Assembly (NCBI GenBank): GCA_029979405.1 | Contig: JAPOHM010000099.1 | Coordinates: 1 to 5,669, forward strand | Direction: 5' to 3' | From: Methanobacteriota archaeon | Lineage (GTDB): Archaea; Thermoplasmatota; Poseidoniia; Poseidoniales; Poseidoniaceae | DNA: 5,669 nucleotides | Shown: in pieces, positions 1 through 5,669 of the stretch | Position numbering within the stretch: the stretch's first letter is position 1 | Layout: every line of letters begins with the position of its first letter | Notes under the pieces: model-generated | The model's input: only the letters and a program-made list of their open reading frames with translations | What the model was told of the DNA's origin: nothing | Database searches by the model: none | Translations under genes and position numbers: made by a program

Positions 1-663
1 CGCGGGTAGTCTGTGGGTCACAGTACCGATAGTAACCTGCTTTTCTTGCATAGCTTCAAGCAAAGCCGCTTGAGTCTTTGGCGGAGCACGGTTTATTTCG
101 TCCGCTAGTAGTAGGTTACAGAACAATGGTCCTGGCTTGAATGTAAATTCACCCTTCTTCGCATCATAGATGTTTGTTCCTGTAATATCTGCAGGTAACA
201 AATCCGGTGTGAACTGAACACGCTTAAAGTCACAACCCAACGCATCTGCGAAGGTATTGGTCATAAGCGTCTTAGCTAATCCCGGGTAATCTTCGAACAG
301 TAGGTTTCCGTTAGAAAGAATGTTGATTAGAACATTGTCGATGACGTGGCTCTTACCAATAATTACTTTCTGAACTTCGGCGCTAATCGCTTGAGCGATT
401 GCTCCAACTGCCTGAAGACGTTCTCTGACTTCTGGGCTACTTTGGTGTCTAGGCTGTGCCTGTGCTGGCGCTGCTGGTGCAGGTGCTGCTGGTGCAGGTG
501 CTGCTGGTGCAGGTGCTGCTGGTGCAGGTGCTGCTGGCGCAGGTGGTGCAGGTGCTGCTGGTGCCGGCGCTTGTGGCGCTGGTGGTGCAGGTGCTGCTGG
601 TGCTGCTGGTGCAGGTGGTGCCGGCGCAGGGGGGGCTGCTGGTGGTGGTGGTGCTGGCTGCAT
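1..663 (-). CDS. MoxR-family AAA+ ATPase, N-terminal part (cut by left edge)
   Basis: This is the first 221 codons of a MoxR-type AAA+ ATPase; the reading frame is still open at position 1. MoxR proteins are ATP-driven chaperone-like factors that usually act with von Willebrand A or DUF58 partners on membrane or secreted complexes. Seen here: ATG at 663 with a strong Shine-Dalgarno site, a tail at residues 2-70 composed almost entirely of Pro and Ala with a few Gln, then the ATPase core from about residue 76. Walker A is EDYPGLAKT (124-132), the family block FTPDLLPADITG lies at 151-162, and Walker B is LLLADEINRAPP (184-195), followed by the MoxR-typical KTQAALLEAMQE. Sensor 1, the arginine finger and the C-terminal lid lie off the window. 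A typical MoxR has about 320 residues, so roughly 170 more are expected. It follows the DUF4350 gene by 20 nt and is surely co-transcribed. The family call is firm; the client is unknown. Confidence 0.95.
   Translation of the reverse strand, partial: MQPAPPPPAAPPAPAPPAPAAPAAPAPPAPQAPAPAAPAPPAPAAPAPAAPAPAAPAPAAPAPAAPAQAQPRHQSSPEVRERLQAVGAIAQAISAEVQKVIIGKSHVIDNVLINILSNGNLLFEDYPGLAKTLMTNTFADALGCDFKRVQFTPDLLPADITGTNIYDAKKGEFTFKPGPLFCNLLLADEINRAPPKTQAALLEAMQEKQVTIGTVTHRLPA
471..545 (-). repeat. 15-bp tandem repeat coding for Ala/Pro units
   Basis: Five head-to-tail copies of a 15-bp unit (ctgctggtgcaggtg on the plus strand). Copies 471-485, 486-500, 501-515 and 516-530 are identical, and 531-545 differs by one base. 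On the minus strand each copy codes for five residues in an Ala-Ala-Pro-Ala-Pro pattern. The surrounding stretch, about 456-660, is a degenerate continuation of the same GGT/GCT/GCA triplets and codes for the rest of the Pro/Ala tail of the MoxR protein. The 15-bp length keeps the frame, so gain or loss of units would change the tail length without breaking the gene. Confidence 0.9.
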
Positions 664-670
664 GTTTATT

Positions 671-679
671 TCCTCCTTT
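671..679 (-). promoter_or_regulatory. Shine-Dalgarno site of the MoxR gene
   Basis: Reads AAAGGAGGA on the minus strand, 7 nt before the ATG at 663, and sits between the stop codon of the DUF4350 gene (684-686) and this start. It is an almost perfect complement to the 16S rRNA tail and fixes the MoxR start upstream of the Pro/Ala tail rather than at the conserved ATPase core. Confidence 0.85.
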
Positions 680-683
680 CATT

Positions 684-2261
684 TTATTTTCCCCAACGTC
701 GAATCTGTTGCAATAATTGCCTCAATTCTTCGTTGGAATAAGAACGCTGTTGTGAATACAACAACTCAATAAGTCGGGGATCTTTGATCATTGATTGTAT
801 CTCCCCTGGTGTTTTTCTTGCCATTTCATCTCTTGTGAGATCATGGAATTGCCGAACCTTAGACATCAAAGATTCTCTAACTCTTTGAAGATATTTGCTC
901 GGATCTACCTTGTTTGGCCTCTCTCTAAATCTTGTCAAATCAAAGACATGTCTCCAATTTTCCTTTTCTGGAACTACCATGATTGCAATTGATAGCAAGG
1001 CCATCAAGTTTAGGACGATTAACCACTTCAAGAGTGTATCACTTGTCAGCATTACTATTGCACCCATTGCTTCAGTAAATGGTGAAGTAATGGCTGAAGT
1101 TACGTGTCTAGACTCGTCAAATACCACGTAAAAATTACTATTCTCACGGGTTACTGTAAGAGCCATACCATCATTGTCGTGCTCCATCATATCTCTGATT
1201 AGTGTGATGAAGTAGTCACTGTTACCATTCCATGCTGGTGTGTCGTCAGTATCTGCAAGTAAATCAGTCCAACAACTGGAATCCTGATAAAAACCAGAGT
1301 CGCACTGTTGCTTTCCTGTGACTTCTGCATCAGCGATGTCCCACAAATGGTTAGCAAATACCGAATGGTCGGAAACAAATACAATACTACCAGTAACGTC
1401 AACTTGCCCTTCTGAAAATCCTTTTACTTTGTCAATGGTCTCGATTCCCGGATAATCCATTCTTATTATCAGACCTGTATTGTTACCGCCAGGACTTGGG
1501 TTGTCTGGATCGTTTACGTCCATATTTTCTCTAGCGATGAAAGCTTGTCCTGAAGCATGTGCTAATATCTTGACACTTCGACTTGTATCCTCGTATTCTA
1601 ATACCTGCATTGCGGTTGGATTGTGGAACAGAACTGGAAGTGCACAGTTGTCGTAATTATTTTCAGAAAGCATTGAGTCAGAACAGAATGCCTTAGGTGA
1701 GCCGTCATCTGTCCACACTTTGTTGACACCAGCAACCGCCCATAGTTTTCTTGCATCTTCTGGTGCTAAATCACCAAGCGAGTTTGTTACCTGATAATTT
1801 CTATCTGGATCAACGAGTGGCGCATCAAAGAATTTTACGTCAAATTTATCTGCAACTGTTTGTGCATTCGTCGAATTGGCGGCAATAATCACTTTGCCCC
1901 CTTTTGTAGTTACGAAATCGTAAATTGCATCAGCCTCAGAACTGTCGAACGGTTTTTCTGGAGCTGCAATGATTAACATTGTTCGATGAGGCTCCCTCCA
2001 ATCATTGACTAACATAGGAGTAGACATTGTGTTTGCTATAACGTATCCCATGTTGCCTTCCCCTGAGCCCAAATCAGACCTCATGGTTGAGATTTGTTGA
2101 TACTGTAATTCTTCTTCACCATCGGTGACATATGCAGAGTAAACCGTATCCTTGTTTGATGATGCTGCAATAATCAATGATGTTGATAATAACATTGCGA
2201 CGATAAATCCGATTAACAGCCATGTTTCTAATTTTATACCATTAGATTCTACATCTGCCAT
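684..2261 (-). CDS. DUF4350-type membrane protein, partner of MoxR
   Basis: A 525-residue protein that I place in the DUF4350 group from its layout and motifs. Residues 14-33 form a signal-anchor helix. An outer domain spans about 40-400 and contains a Rossmann-like or GATase-like stretch: a hydrophobic strand LIIAAPEKPF (96-105), a helix of the SEADAIYDFV type and the strand KVIIAA (123-128). It ends with VVFDESRHV (379-387), resembling the Asp-Glu-x-x-His signature that precedes the second membrane helix in DUF4350 proteins. That helix lies at about 411-430. A charged cytoplasmic tail of about 95 residues follows and ends RRWGK. The outer part holds C193, C206, C320 and C330, possible disulfides. 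DUF4350 genes commonly lie beside moxR and DUF58 genes, as in actinobacterial clusters, and function in an envelope-linked module of unknown chemistry. The gene starts the left operon. The start is supported by a GAGGT site 7 nt upstream. Family placement is likely; molecular function is unknown. Confidence 0.8.
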   Translation of the reverse strand: MADVESNGIKLETWLLIGFIVAMLLSTSLIIAASSNKDTVYSAYVTDGEEELQYQQISTMRSDLGSGEGNMGYVIANTMSTPMLVNDWREPHRTMLIIAAPEKPFDSSEADAIYDFVTTKGGKVIIAANSTNAQTVADKFDVKFFDAPLVDPDRNYQVTNSLGDLAPEDARKLWAVAGVNKVWTDDGSPKAFCSDSMLSENNYDNCALPVLFHNPTAMQVLEYEDTSRSVKILAHASGQAFIARENMDVNDPDNPSPGGNNTGLIIRMDYPGIETIDKVKGFSEGQVDVTGSIVFVSDHSVFANHLWDIADAEVTGKQQCDSGFYQDSSCWTDLLADTDDTPAWNGNSDYFITLIRDMMEHDNDGMALTVTRENSNFYVVFDESRHVTSAITSPFTEAMGAIVMLTSDTLLKWLIVLNLMALLSIAIMVVPEKENWRHVFDLTRFRERPNKVDPSKYLQRVRESLMSKVRQFHDLTRDEMARKTPGEIQSMIKDPRLIELLYSQQRSYSNEELRQLLQQIRRWGK

Positions 2262-2268
2262 AACAAAA

Positions 2269-2273
2269 ACCTC
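2269..2273 (-). promoter_or_regulatory. Shine-Dalgarno site of the DUF4350-type gene
   Basis: GAGGT on the minus strand, 7 nt before the ATG at 2261. It supports that start and implies a transcript with a 5' leader rather than a leaderless one. Confidence 0.65.
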
Positions 2274-2316
2274 GGAAATTAAACAACGCTATTCATGTCG
2301 CAACTTTGCTCCACTC

Positions 2317-2322
2317 ATATAG
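2317..2322 (-). promoter_or_regulatory. Candidate archaeal TATA box of the DUF4350-moxR operon
   Basis: CTATAT on the minus strand within acctatatgag, about 56 nt before the ATG at 2261. If it is a TATA box, initiation about 25 nt downstream would leave a leader of roughly 30 nt that contains the Shine-Dalgarno site, a workable arrangement. The match to the archaeal consensus is only partial and other A/T-rich stretches exist in this gap, so this is a tentative call. Confidence 0.35.
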
Positions 2323-2355
2323 GTTATCGTGGGATGCGCAATTGAAAATTAAGAA

Positions 2356-2382
2356 TATCAATGTAAATACATGAGTATCAAT
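2356..2382. repeat. Direct repeat pair flanking a short palindrome (possible operator)
   Basis: TATCAAT occurs at 2356-2362 and again at 2376-2382, exactly 20 nt apart (ATTGATA when read in the direction of transcription). Between and partly overlapping them lies the inverted repeat ATGTA-AA-TACAT at 2361-2372. The group is about 35-60 nt upstream of the candidate TATA box of the left operon and just past the end of the right operon. The spacing of about two helical turns would place both repeats on one face of the DNA, as for a regulator site. Chance occurrence in A/T-rich DNA is quite possible. Confidence 0.35.
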
Positions 2383-2397
2383 CTAAAATAATCCAAT

Positions 2398-2403
2398 AAA
2401 AAA
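2398..2403 (-). terminator. T-tract terminator of the right-hand operon
   Basis: A run of six T on the minus strand starting 4 nt past the stop codon at 2407-2409, followed by a second T-rich stretch (tattttag, about 2383-2390). No G/C-rich hairpin precedes it. Archaeal RNA polymerase can terminate at T-rich tracts alone, so this fits the end of the enzyme-surface protein operon, but the signal is short. Confidence 0.4.
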
Positions 2404-2406
2404 CGA

Positions 2407-3321
2407 TTACTTGCGGAGAATCGCCGCAAAAATAACAGTTAAGATAGAGAGGGAAAATGGAAGATATGGTAATGAGTTGTCGTCCATTGAAGAATCTACC
2501 TGATTTTCGCCATTTTGATCATCTTCATCATCCTCTGAAATTACCTCTGGCGCCTCTACATTAAAATCAAATCTTCCAACATAGCCGAGACTACTCCCCT
2601 CACTAACTGTATTTACCTCAAAGGTACATGTTTTGTCAGGATGACTTGAAGGCGAAATCAACTTGATTACTCCGCTAACCTTTGTTGAAATCACAGTTCC
2701 TTCAGCAAGGCCAGAGACGACCACGAAATCCATCTGAGGACAACTTTTGAACGAGAAATCTATCTTCTTAATCGCATCATCTACATTTCCTTTGTTTTCT
2801 ATCTCGACAGTAATTTCTTTGTCAGTACCCGCTTTCATATTCAAATTGATGTCATTGATTGAAGGATAGTCAAACTCGTAAACAGGCGAGAATTGTAACT
2901 GCTTCTCTATTTCTTTAGAATCACTTGATTGCCCACCTACCATCAGATTGGCTATTATCGTAACTACATCGTAATACTGATCTCTAGCATCAATTAGTTT
3001 GTTAGCGTCATCGAGACCAGAACCTGAAATGGATATTTCGAAGGTTTCATTTGAGTTGGCAGGAACCGAAACCGAACCTGGATCGTCGATTGTAAAATCT
3101 TCGTTAGATTCTACTTCAAATTCAATATCTGCTGGAACAGGTCTTGAATTTTCTATCCAAAATTCAATCGTGATATCAAAATTAAATGAACTATCGAGTT
3201 GTAAAATATCTGGTTCACTATCGTCCTCCCACCCTATTTCCCACTCATTTGAAGGTGTTTGAGACGAAGCCAACGGCGTTAGAAGAACGGTGGTTATCAT
3301 TAATGCGACAATGTAACGCAT
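2407..3321 (-). CDS. Secreted, C-terminally anchored protein with Ig-like domains, unknown function
   Basis: A 304-residue protein that I cannot assign to a named family. Residues 1-20 form a Sec signal peptide (MRYIV, hydrophobic core to about 17, plausible cleavage near ASS-Q at 18-21). The mature part looks like two beta-sandwich modules of the CARDB/NEW3 kind: about 42-130, with SVPANSNETFEISISG (84-99), and about 148-256, with MKAGTDKEITVEIENKGNVD (162-181), the usual hallmark of such domains. C194 and C232 are the only cysteines and could pair. Next come a strongly acidic linker at 262-282 (EDDEDD), then SLPYLPF, a hydrophobic stretch to about 301 and a final RK. This arrangement resembles a surface-anchor tail, perhaps of an archaeosortase substrate, although no standard PGF-type motif is present. 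It starts 4 nt after the FAD subunit gene with a GAGGAG site, so it is co-transcribed with the molybdenum enzyme. Its link to the enzyme is unexplained. Confidence 0.85.
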   Translation of the reverse strand: MRYIVALMITTVLLTPLASSQTPSNEWEIGWEDDSEPDILQLDSSFNFDITIEFWIENSRPVPADIEFEVESNEDFTIDDPGSVSVPANSNETFEISISGSGLDDANKLIDARDQYYDVVTIIANLMVGGQSSDSKEIEKQLQFSPVYEFDYPSINDINLNMKAGTDKEITVEIENKGNVDDAIKKIDFSFKSCPQMDFVVVSGLAEGTVISTKVSGVIKLISPSSHPDKTCTFEVNTVSEGSSLGYVGRFDFNVEAPEVISEDDEDDQNGENQVDSSMDDNSLPYLPFSLSILTVIFAAILRK

Positions 3322-3325
3322 TCAA

Positions 3326-4270
3326 TCACTCCTCACATGCTCTTTTGACTAAGACTTTTATCATATTTCTGCGATACCTTGGTGGCAGAGACGTATTATT
3401 CACTGGTTTGACGTTCTCGAAGATTGTATCTGCGAGTTTTGCGATATCACCATTCGATTCTGAAACTTCTTCAGAATGTAGTCTAGGTATGCTCTCTAAG
3501 GCAGTAGTTGCCACTCTCAAAGAACCTCTGTCTCCTGACTTCCACGCGGCAGCGACGCCTGCTTCTGGGAAGTCCCATGATTCTCTAAGCCTTAATTTTC
3601 GATAGTTGCCCGTCCAATCAGAGACATTCTCAGGGAAAGTGATTTTCAAAAGGAATTCTCCTTTTTCCAAAACATTTCTCGTGATTCCATCCAGTTGATA
3701 GAAATCTGATAATGCCATTTCTCTGCTACCATTCGGCCCGATAATATGGACAGTTGCCCCGAGTACCATCAGGTTAGGAGCTATATCTCCTTGATAGGTA
3801 GCAACACACAATTCATTCTGATTTGGTATAACCCTACAATCCGATCCTGTTCCACAATCACACTTGTGACACCAATCGATACTGCTTCTCCATTCCTCTG
3901 CCTGGTTATACCAGAAACACCTAGTGTCAAGACACAAATTTCCACCTATTGTAGCATTCCTTCTAATCAATGAGGAGGCGACTTTACTCGCCGCTTCTGC
4001 AATCAATGGGTGAACTGAATCACTACAAGCGATGTCGTGAAGTCTTGCCATACAACCAATTTCCTGCATGGAAATAGTATCAATACCTGATATGGATGCA
4101 AGGGAAATAACATCTGATTTAGGGTTGATATGCCATTTGTAATTTGGAATTAAATCTGTCCCTCCAGCAATCCAATCAAATGATTTGTTTTGCGAAATCA
4201 ATTCTGATGCGATACTACATGCTTCTTCTATAGATTTTGGAGTATGCAAAATAAACGGTGGCATTAGCAT
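3326..4270 (-). CDS. FAD-binding medium subunit of an HCR-like molybdenum hydroxylase
   Basis: A 314-residue flavin subunit of the CoxM/HcrB family. It would take part in electron transfer between an outside partner and the molybdenum subunit, probably in the cytoplasm since no signal peptide is seen. FAD motifs are AGGTDLIP (35-42) and TIGGNLC (107-113). DIAPNLMVLGA (162-172) and the C-terminal flavoprotein domain from about 222 complete the usual fold. Between the FAD motifs and DIAP lies a cysteine-rich insertion with C118 (in DTRC), C134, C137, C139, C145 and C155, around the run YNQAEEWR. In 4-hydroxybenzoyl-CoA reductase (HcrB) an insertion at this place binds a [4Fe-4S] cluster; ordinary xanthine or CO dehydrogenase flavin subunits lack it. 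C118, C134, C145 and C155 are the likeliest ligands. C137 and C139 are extra. Its ATG overlaps the large subunit stop by 1 nt (TAATG), indicating a shared complex. The subunit class is firm; substrate identity is inferred. Confidence 0.93.
   Translation of the reverse strand: MLMPPFILHTPKSIEEACSIASELISQNKSFDWIAGGTDLIPNYKWHINPKSDVISLASISGIDTISMQEIGCMARLHDIACSDSVHPLIAEAASKVASSLIRRNATIGGNLCLDTRCFWYNQAEEWRSSIDWCHKCDCGTGSDCRVIPNQNELCVATYQGDIAPNLMVLGATVHIIGPNGSREMALSDFYQLDGITRNVLEKGEFLLKITFPENVSDWTGNYRKLRLRESWDFPEAGVAAAWKSGDRGSLRVATTALESIPRLHSEEVSESNGDIAKLADTIFENVKPVNNTSLPPRYRRNMIKVLVKRACEE
3329..3334 (-). promoter_or_regulatory. Shine-Dalgarno site of the secreted protein gene
   Basis: GAGGAG on the minus strand, 7 nt before the ATG at 3321. 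It lies inside the last codons of the preceding FAD subunit gene, so translation of the two is probably coupled. Confidence 0.8.
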
Positions 4271-5669
4271 TAATTTTCACCCCCCATGTTTCTTTGTTCT
4301 TCCTTAAGCCAAGCCTTTCCTGCAAGACCCAATTCAGCGAGTTGTTCTGCAGATGGCCTGTCTGCATGCGACCATCCCTCTACCTGTTCTTCTAAAGGAA
4401 TGTTAGGGTCGAATCCGAAAAGAACACCATTTACGTAGGCGCTTGTGTCTTCTGTAGTTTGGCGCTTCTTATCTCTAACCTGATGTTCATTTCCTCTATT
4501 GACGAGTTTTTGTTGTAATTCTGAGAAATCTATTCTTGGAACAGGAAGATCAGTTGCATTTTCAAGGCCTTCAACTTTCATTTTCTTTGCAATTGCAGCC
4601 CAAACCTTGTCTGGCGTTAAAGGTAAATCGTTAACTCGAATTCCTATGGCATCATAAACCGCATTTACAACAGCAGGCAAAATCGGTAACAGAGGACCTT
4701 CTCCTGCTTCTTTTGCACCGAATGGACCTTCGGGGTCACACGATTCGATAATTATTGGAGTTACGTTAGGCATTTCGTGTACGCTTGGTATTTTGTAATC
4801 TAAAAGATTAGGATTCTGTAGGTGACCGGTTCTTCCATACACCATTTGTTCTGTCAAAACCTGACCAAGCCCCATGTGGCACGAGCCAATTATTTGACCT
4901 TCGACAGCTAATGGATTCAGGGCTTTACCACAATCGTGCGCAGCCCAAACATCTGTACATTTTATTATTCCAGTTTCAACATCTACATCTACCTCTGCTA
5001 CATACGCAGAGAATGAGTAAGCAGGTGCTAACCCAGCCGCTGCTCCTTTGTGTACGCCACCCATAGGAGGAGATCTGTATGCTCCAGATGCGATTAGTGC
5101 TCCCTTGTCTTCCTGAGCTTTGTGTAGTGCTTCCAGATATGAAATACCAATTGCTGGGTCGTGTTTGTAGTAAATTCTCCTATCGTTCAAAACCAGCGTA
5201 TCTGGGTGGTAACCCAAAATATCCCATGCTGCGTTTAGAAGTTTTTCACGAATATCAAGAGCTGCTCTAATAGCCGCATTAGCATTCATGAACGTGACTC
5301 TTGATGAATAAGAACCTAGGTCAACAGGGCTTGTATCGCTTTCGTGACTTCGCACGTGAATCATCTCTATCGGTAGTGCTAGAACCTCAGCGACAACTTG
5401 TGCTACTGCTGTGGTAGAACCTTGCCCGATATCTGCTGCACCTGTATGGACTGTCACGCCACCATCCATGTCAATCTGCATGTGGACAGTAGCGTGTGGG
5501 AATCGATTTGGGTCCCAGTGAATGGGTAAACCAGAGCCTGAAATGAAGAACCCACATCCAATTCCGATACCTTTGCCAAGTGGCATTTGTCGGAATTTTG
5601 AATCCCATTCCGAGCCTTCACGAACGCGTTCAAGCGCTTCACGCATTCCGTTCGATGTAATTCTGAACC
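4270..5669 (-). CDS. Molybdopterin-binding large subunit, xanthine dehydrogenase family, HCR alpha-like (cut by right edge)
   Basis: The 465 C-terminal residues of a molybdenum hydroxylase large subunit; the frame is open through 5669 (FRITSNG precedes Met 5646), so that Met is internal. Counting from it: GIGCGFFISGSGLPI (28-42), GAADIGQGSTT (69-79) whose Gln75 should contact the Mo centre, the HCR-like GSYSSRVTFMNANAA (111-125), AYRSPPMGG (189-197), AHDCGKALNP (236-245) and GPFGAKEAGEG (307-317) with the expected catalytic Glu316. SYSSRVTF and GPFGAKEAGEG match my memory of 4-hydroxybenzoyl-CoA reductase alpha (HcrA), which removes the ring hydroxyl of 4-hydroxybenzoyl-CoA during anaerobic aromatic breakdown. 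The N-terminal 300 or so residues are off the window. The conserved domain ends near LTPDKVW (343-349), but about 105 polar residues follow, an unusual C-terminal tail. It is immediately followed by the FAD subunit. Family is certain; HCR-like subgroup is likely; a different hydroxylated or CoA-linked substrate cannot be excluded. Confidence 0.95.
   Translation of the reverse strand, partial: FRITSNGMREALERVREGSEWDSKFRQMPLGKGIGIGCGFFISGSGLPIHWDPNRFPHATVHMQIDMDGGVTVHTGAADIGQGSTTAVAQVVAEVLALPIEMIHVRSHESDTSPVDLGSYSSRVTFMNANAAIRAALDIREKLLNAAWDILGYHPDTLVLNDRRIYYKHDPAIGISYLEALHKAQEDKGALIASGAYRSPPMGGVHKGAAAGLAPAYSFSAYVAEVDVDVETGIIKCTDVWAAHDCGKALNPLAVEGQIIGSCHMGLGQVLTEQMVYGRTGHLQNPNLLDYKIPSVHEMPNVTPIIIESCDPEGPFGAKEAGEGPLLPILPAVVNAVYDAIGIRVNDLPLTPDKVWAAIAKKMKVEGLENATDLPVPRIDFSELQQKLVNRGNEHQVRDKKRQTTEDTSAYVNGVLFGFDPNIPLEEQVEGWSHADRPSAEQLAELGLAGKAWLKEEQRNMGGEN
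4277..4283 (-). promoter_or_regulatory. Shine-Dalgarno site and TAATG coupling for the FAD subunit
   Basis: GGGGTGA on the minus strand ends 6 nt before the ATG at 4270 and lies within the last codons of the large subunit gene. Stop TAA (4272-4270) and start ATG (4270-4268) share one base. A second in-frame ATG at 4264 (Met3) is possible but lies farther from this site, so 4270 is preferred. Confidence 0.6.

Noticed and set aside
265..292. MoxR Walker A reads EDYPGLAKT, lacking the first Gly of the textbook P-loop
   Set aside because: MoxR proteins commonly have EGxPGxxKT or EDxPGxxKT, so this is a normal family variant and not a sign of an inactive ATPase.
449..682. Minus-strand open frame coding for a Thr/Ser/Cys-rich peptide
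   Set aside because: It is another frame of the same repeat. The overlapping MoxR frame has the Shine-Dalgarno site and the conserved ATPase motifs.
346..741. Plus-strand open frame coding for a Cys/Trp/Arg-rich protein, and a second one at 456-716 rich in Leu/Val/Gln
   Set aside because: Both are antisense readings of the Pro/Ala repeat of the MoxR gene; the strange composition is forced by the GGT/GCT/GCA triplets. No ribosome site or family resemblance is seen.
2295..2345. Short plus-strand open frame of 16 codons in the intergenic gap
   Set aside because: Too short, no Shine-Dalgarno site, and it crosses the likely promoter of the opposite-strand operon.
5454..5646. Met at 5646 as the start of a complete 458-residue protein
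   Set aside because: The frame stays open to the right edge and the seven preceding residues (FRITSNG) continue the family sequence, while about 300 N-terminal residues of the molybdenum domain would be missing. It is an internal Met of a cut gene.
1..5669. CRISPR array, tRNA or rRNA gene, insertion sequence or prophage parts
   Set aside because: No spaced repeats, cloverleaf-like stretch, terminal inverted repeats or transposase motifs were seen; the only tandem repeat is coding.

Overview
The window carries five protein genes, all on the minus strand, so transcription reads from the right edge to the left. Moderate A+T content, purine-rich Shine-Dalgarno sites 6 to 7 nt before every visible start, T-tract rather than hairpin endings, a DUF4350-MoxR pair and a very acidic secreted protein with a C-terminal membrane anchor together suggest a planktonic archaeon. 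Thermoplasmatota such as Ca. Poseidoniales (Marine Group II/III) is my best guess. This is inference from gene content and style; there is no rRNA or other phylogenetic marker here, and a bacterium is not excluded.

Right half (5669 to 2407), a tightly packed operon. It begins with the C-terminal two thirds or so of a molybdenum hydroxylase large subunit (xanthine dehydrogenase family) running in from the right edge. A 1-nt TAATG overlap leads to an FAD-binding medium subunit, and 4 nt later a secreted, membrane-anchored protein of unknown role begins. The two enzyme subunits look specifically like the alpha and beta subunits of 4-hydroxybenzoyl-CoA reductase (HCR). The alpha part has the HCR-style run GAADIGQGS...GSYSSRVTF and GPFGAKEAGEG. 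The beta part carries a cysteine-rich insertion in the position where HCR beta subunits bind an extra [4Fe-4S] cluster. A [2Fe-2S] subunit is not in the window; it would have to lie beyond the right edge or elsewhere. In HCR, electrons pass from ferredoxin via [4Fe-4S], FAD and two [2Fe-2S] clusters to the molybdenum site.

Middle (2406 to 2262), 145 nt without a gene. It holds a T-tract likely to end the first operon, a pair of 7-nt direct repeats flanking a short palindrome, a candidate TATA box and a Shine-Dalgarno site.

Left half (2261 to 1), a second operon. A two-membrane-segment protein with a DUF4350-type outer domain is followed after 20 nt by a MoxR-family AAA+ ATPase cut by the left edge. 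MoxR ATPases paired with DUF4350, DUF58 and von Willebrand A proteins form a widespread envelope-associated module; the DUF58 and VWA partners are expected further left. The ATPase has an unusual N-terminal tail of about 70 residues made almost only of Pro and Ala, encoded partly by 15-bp tandem repeats.
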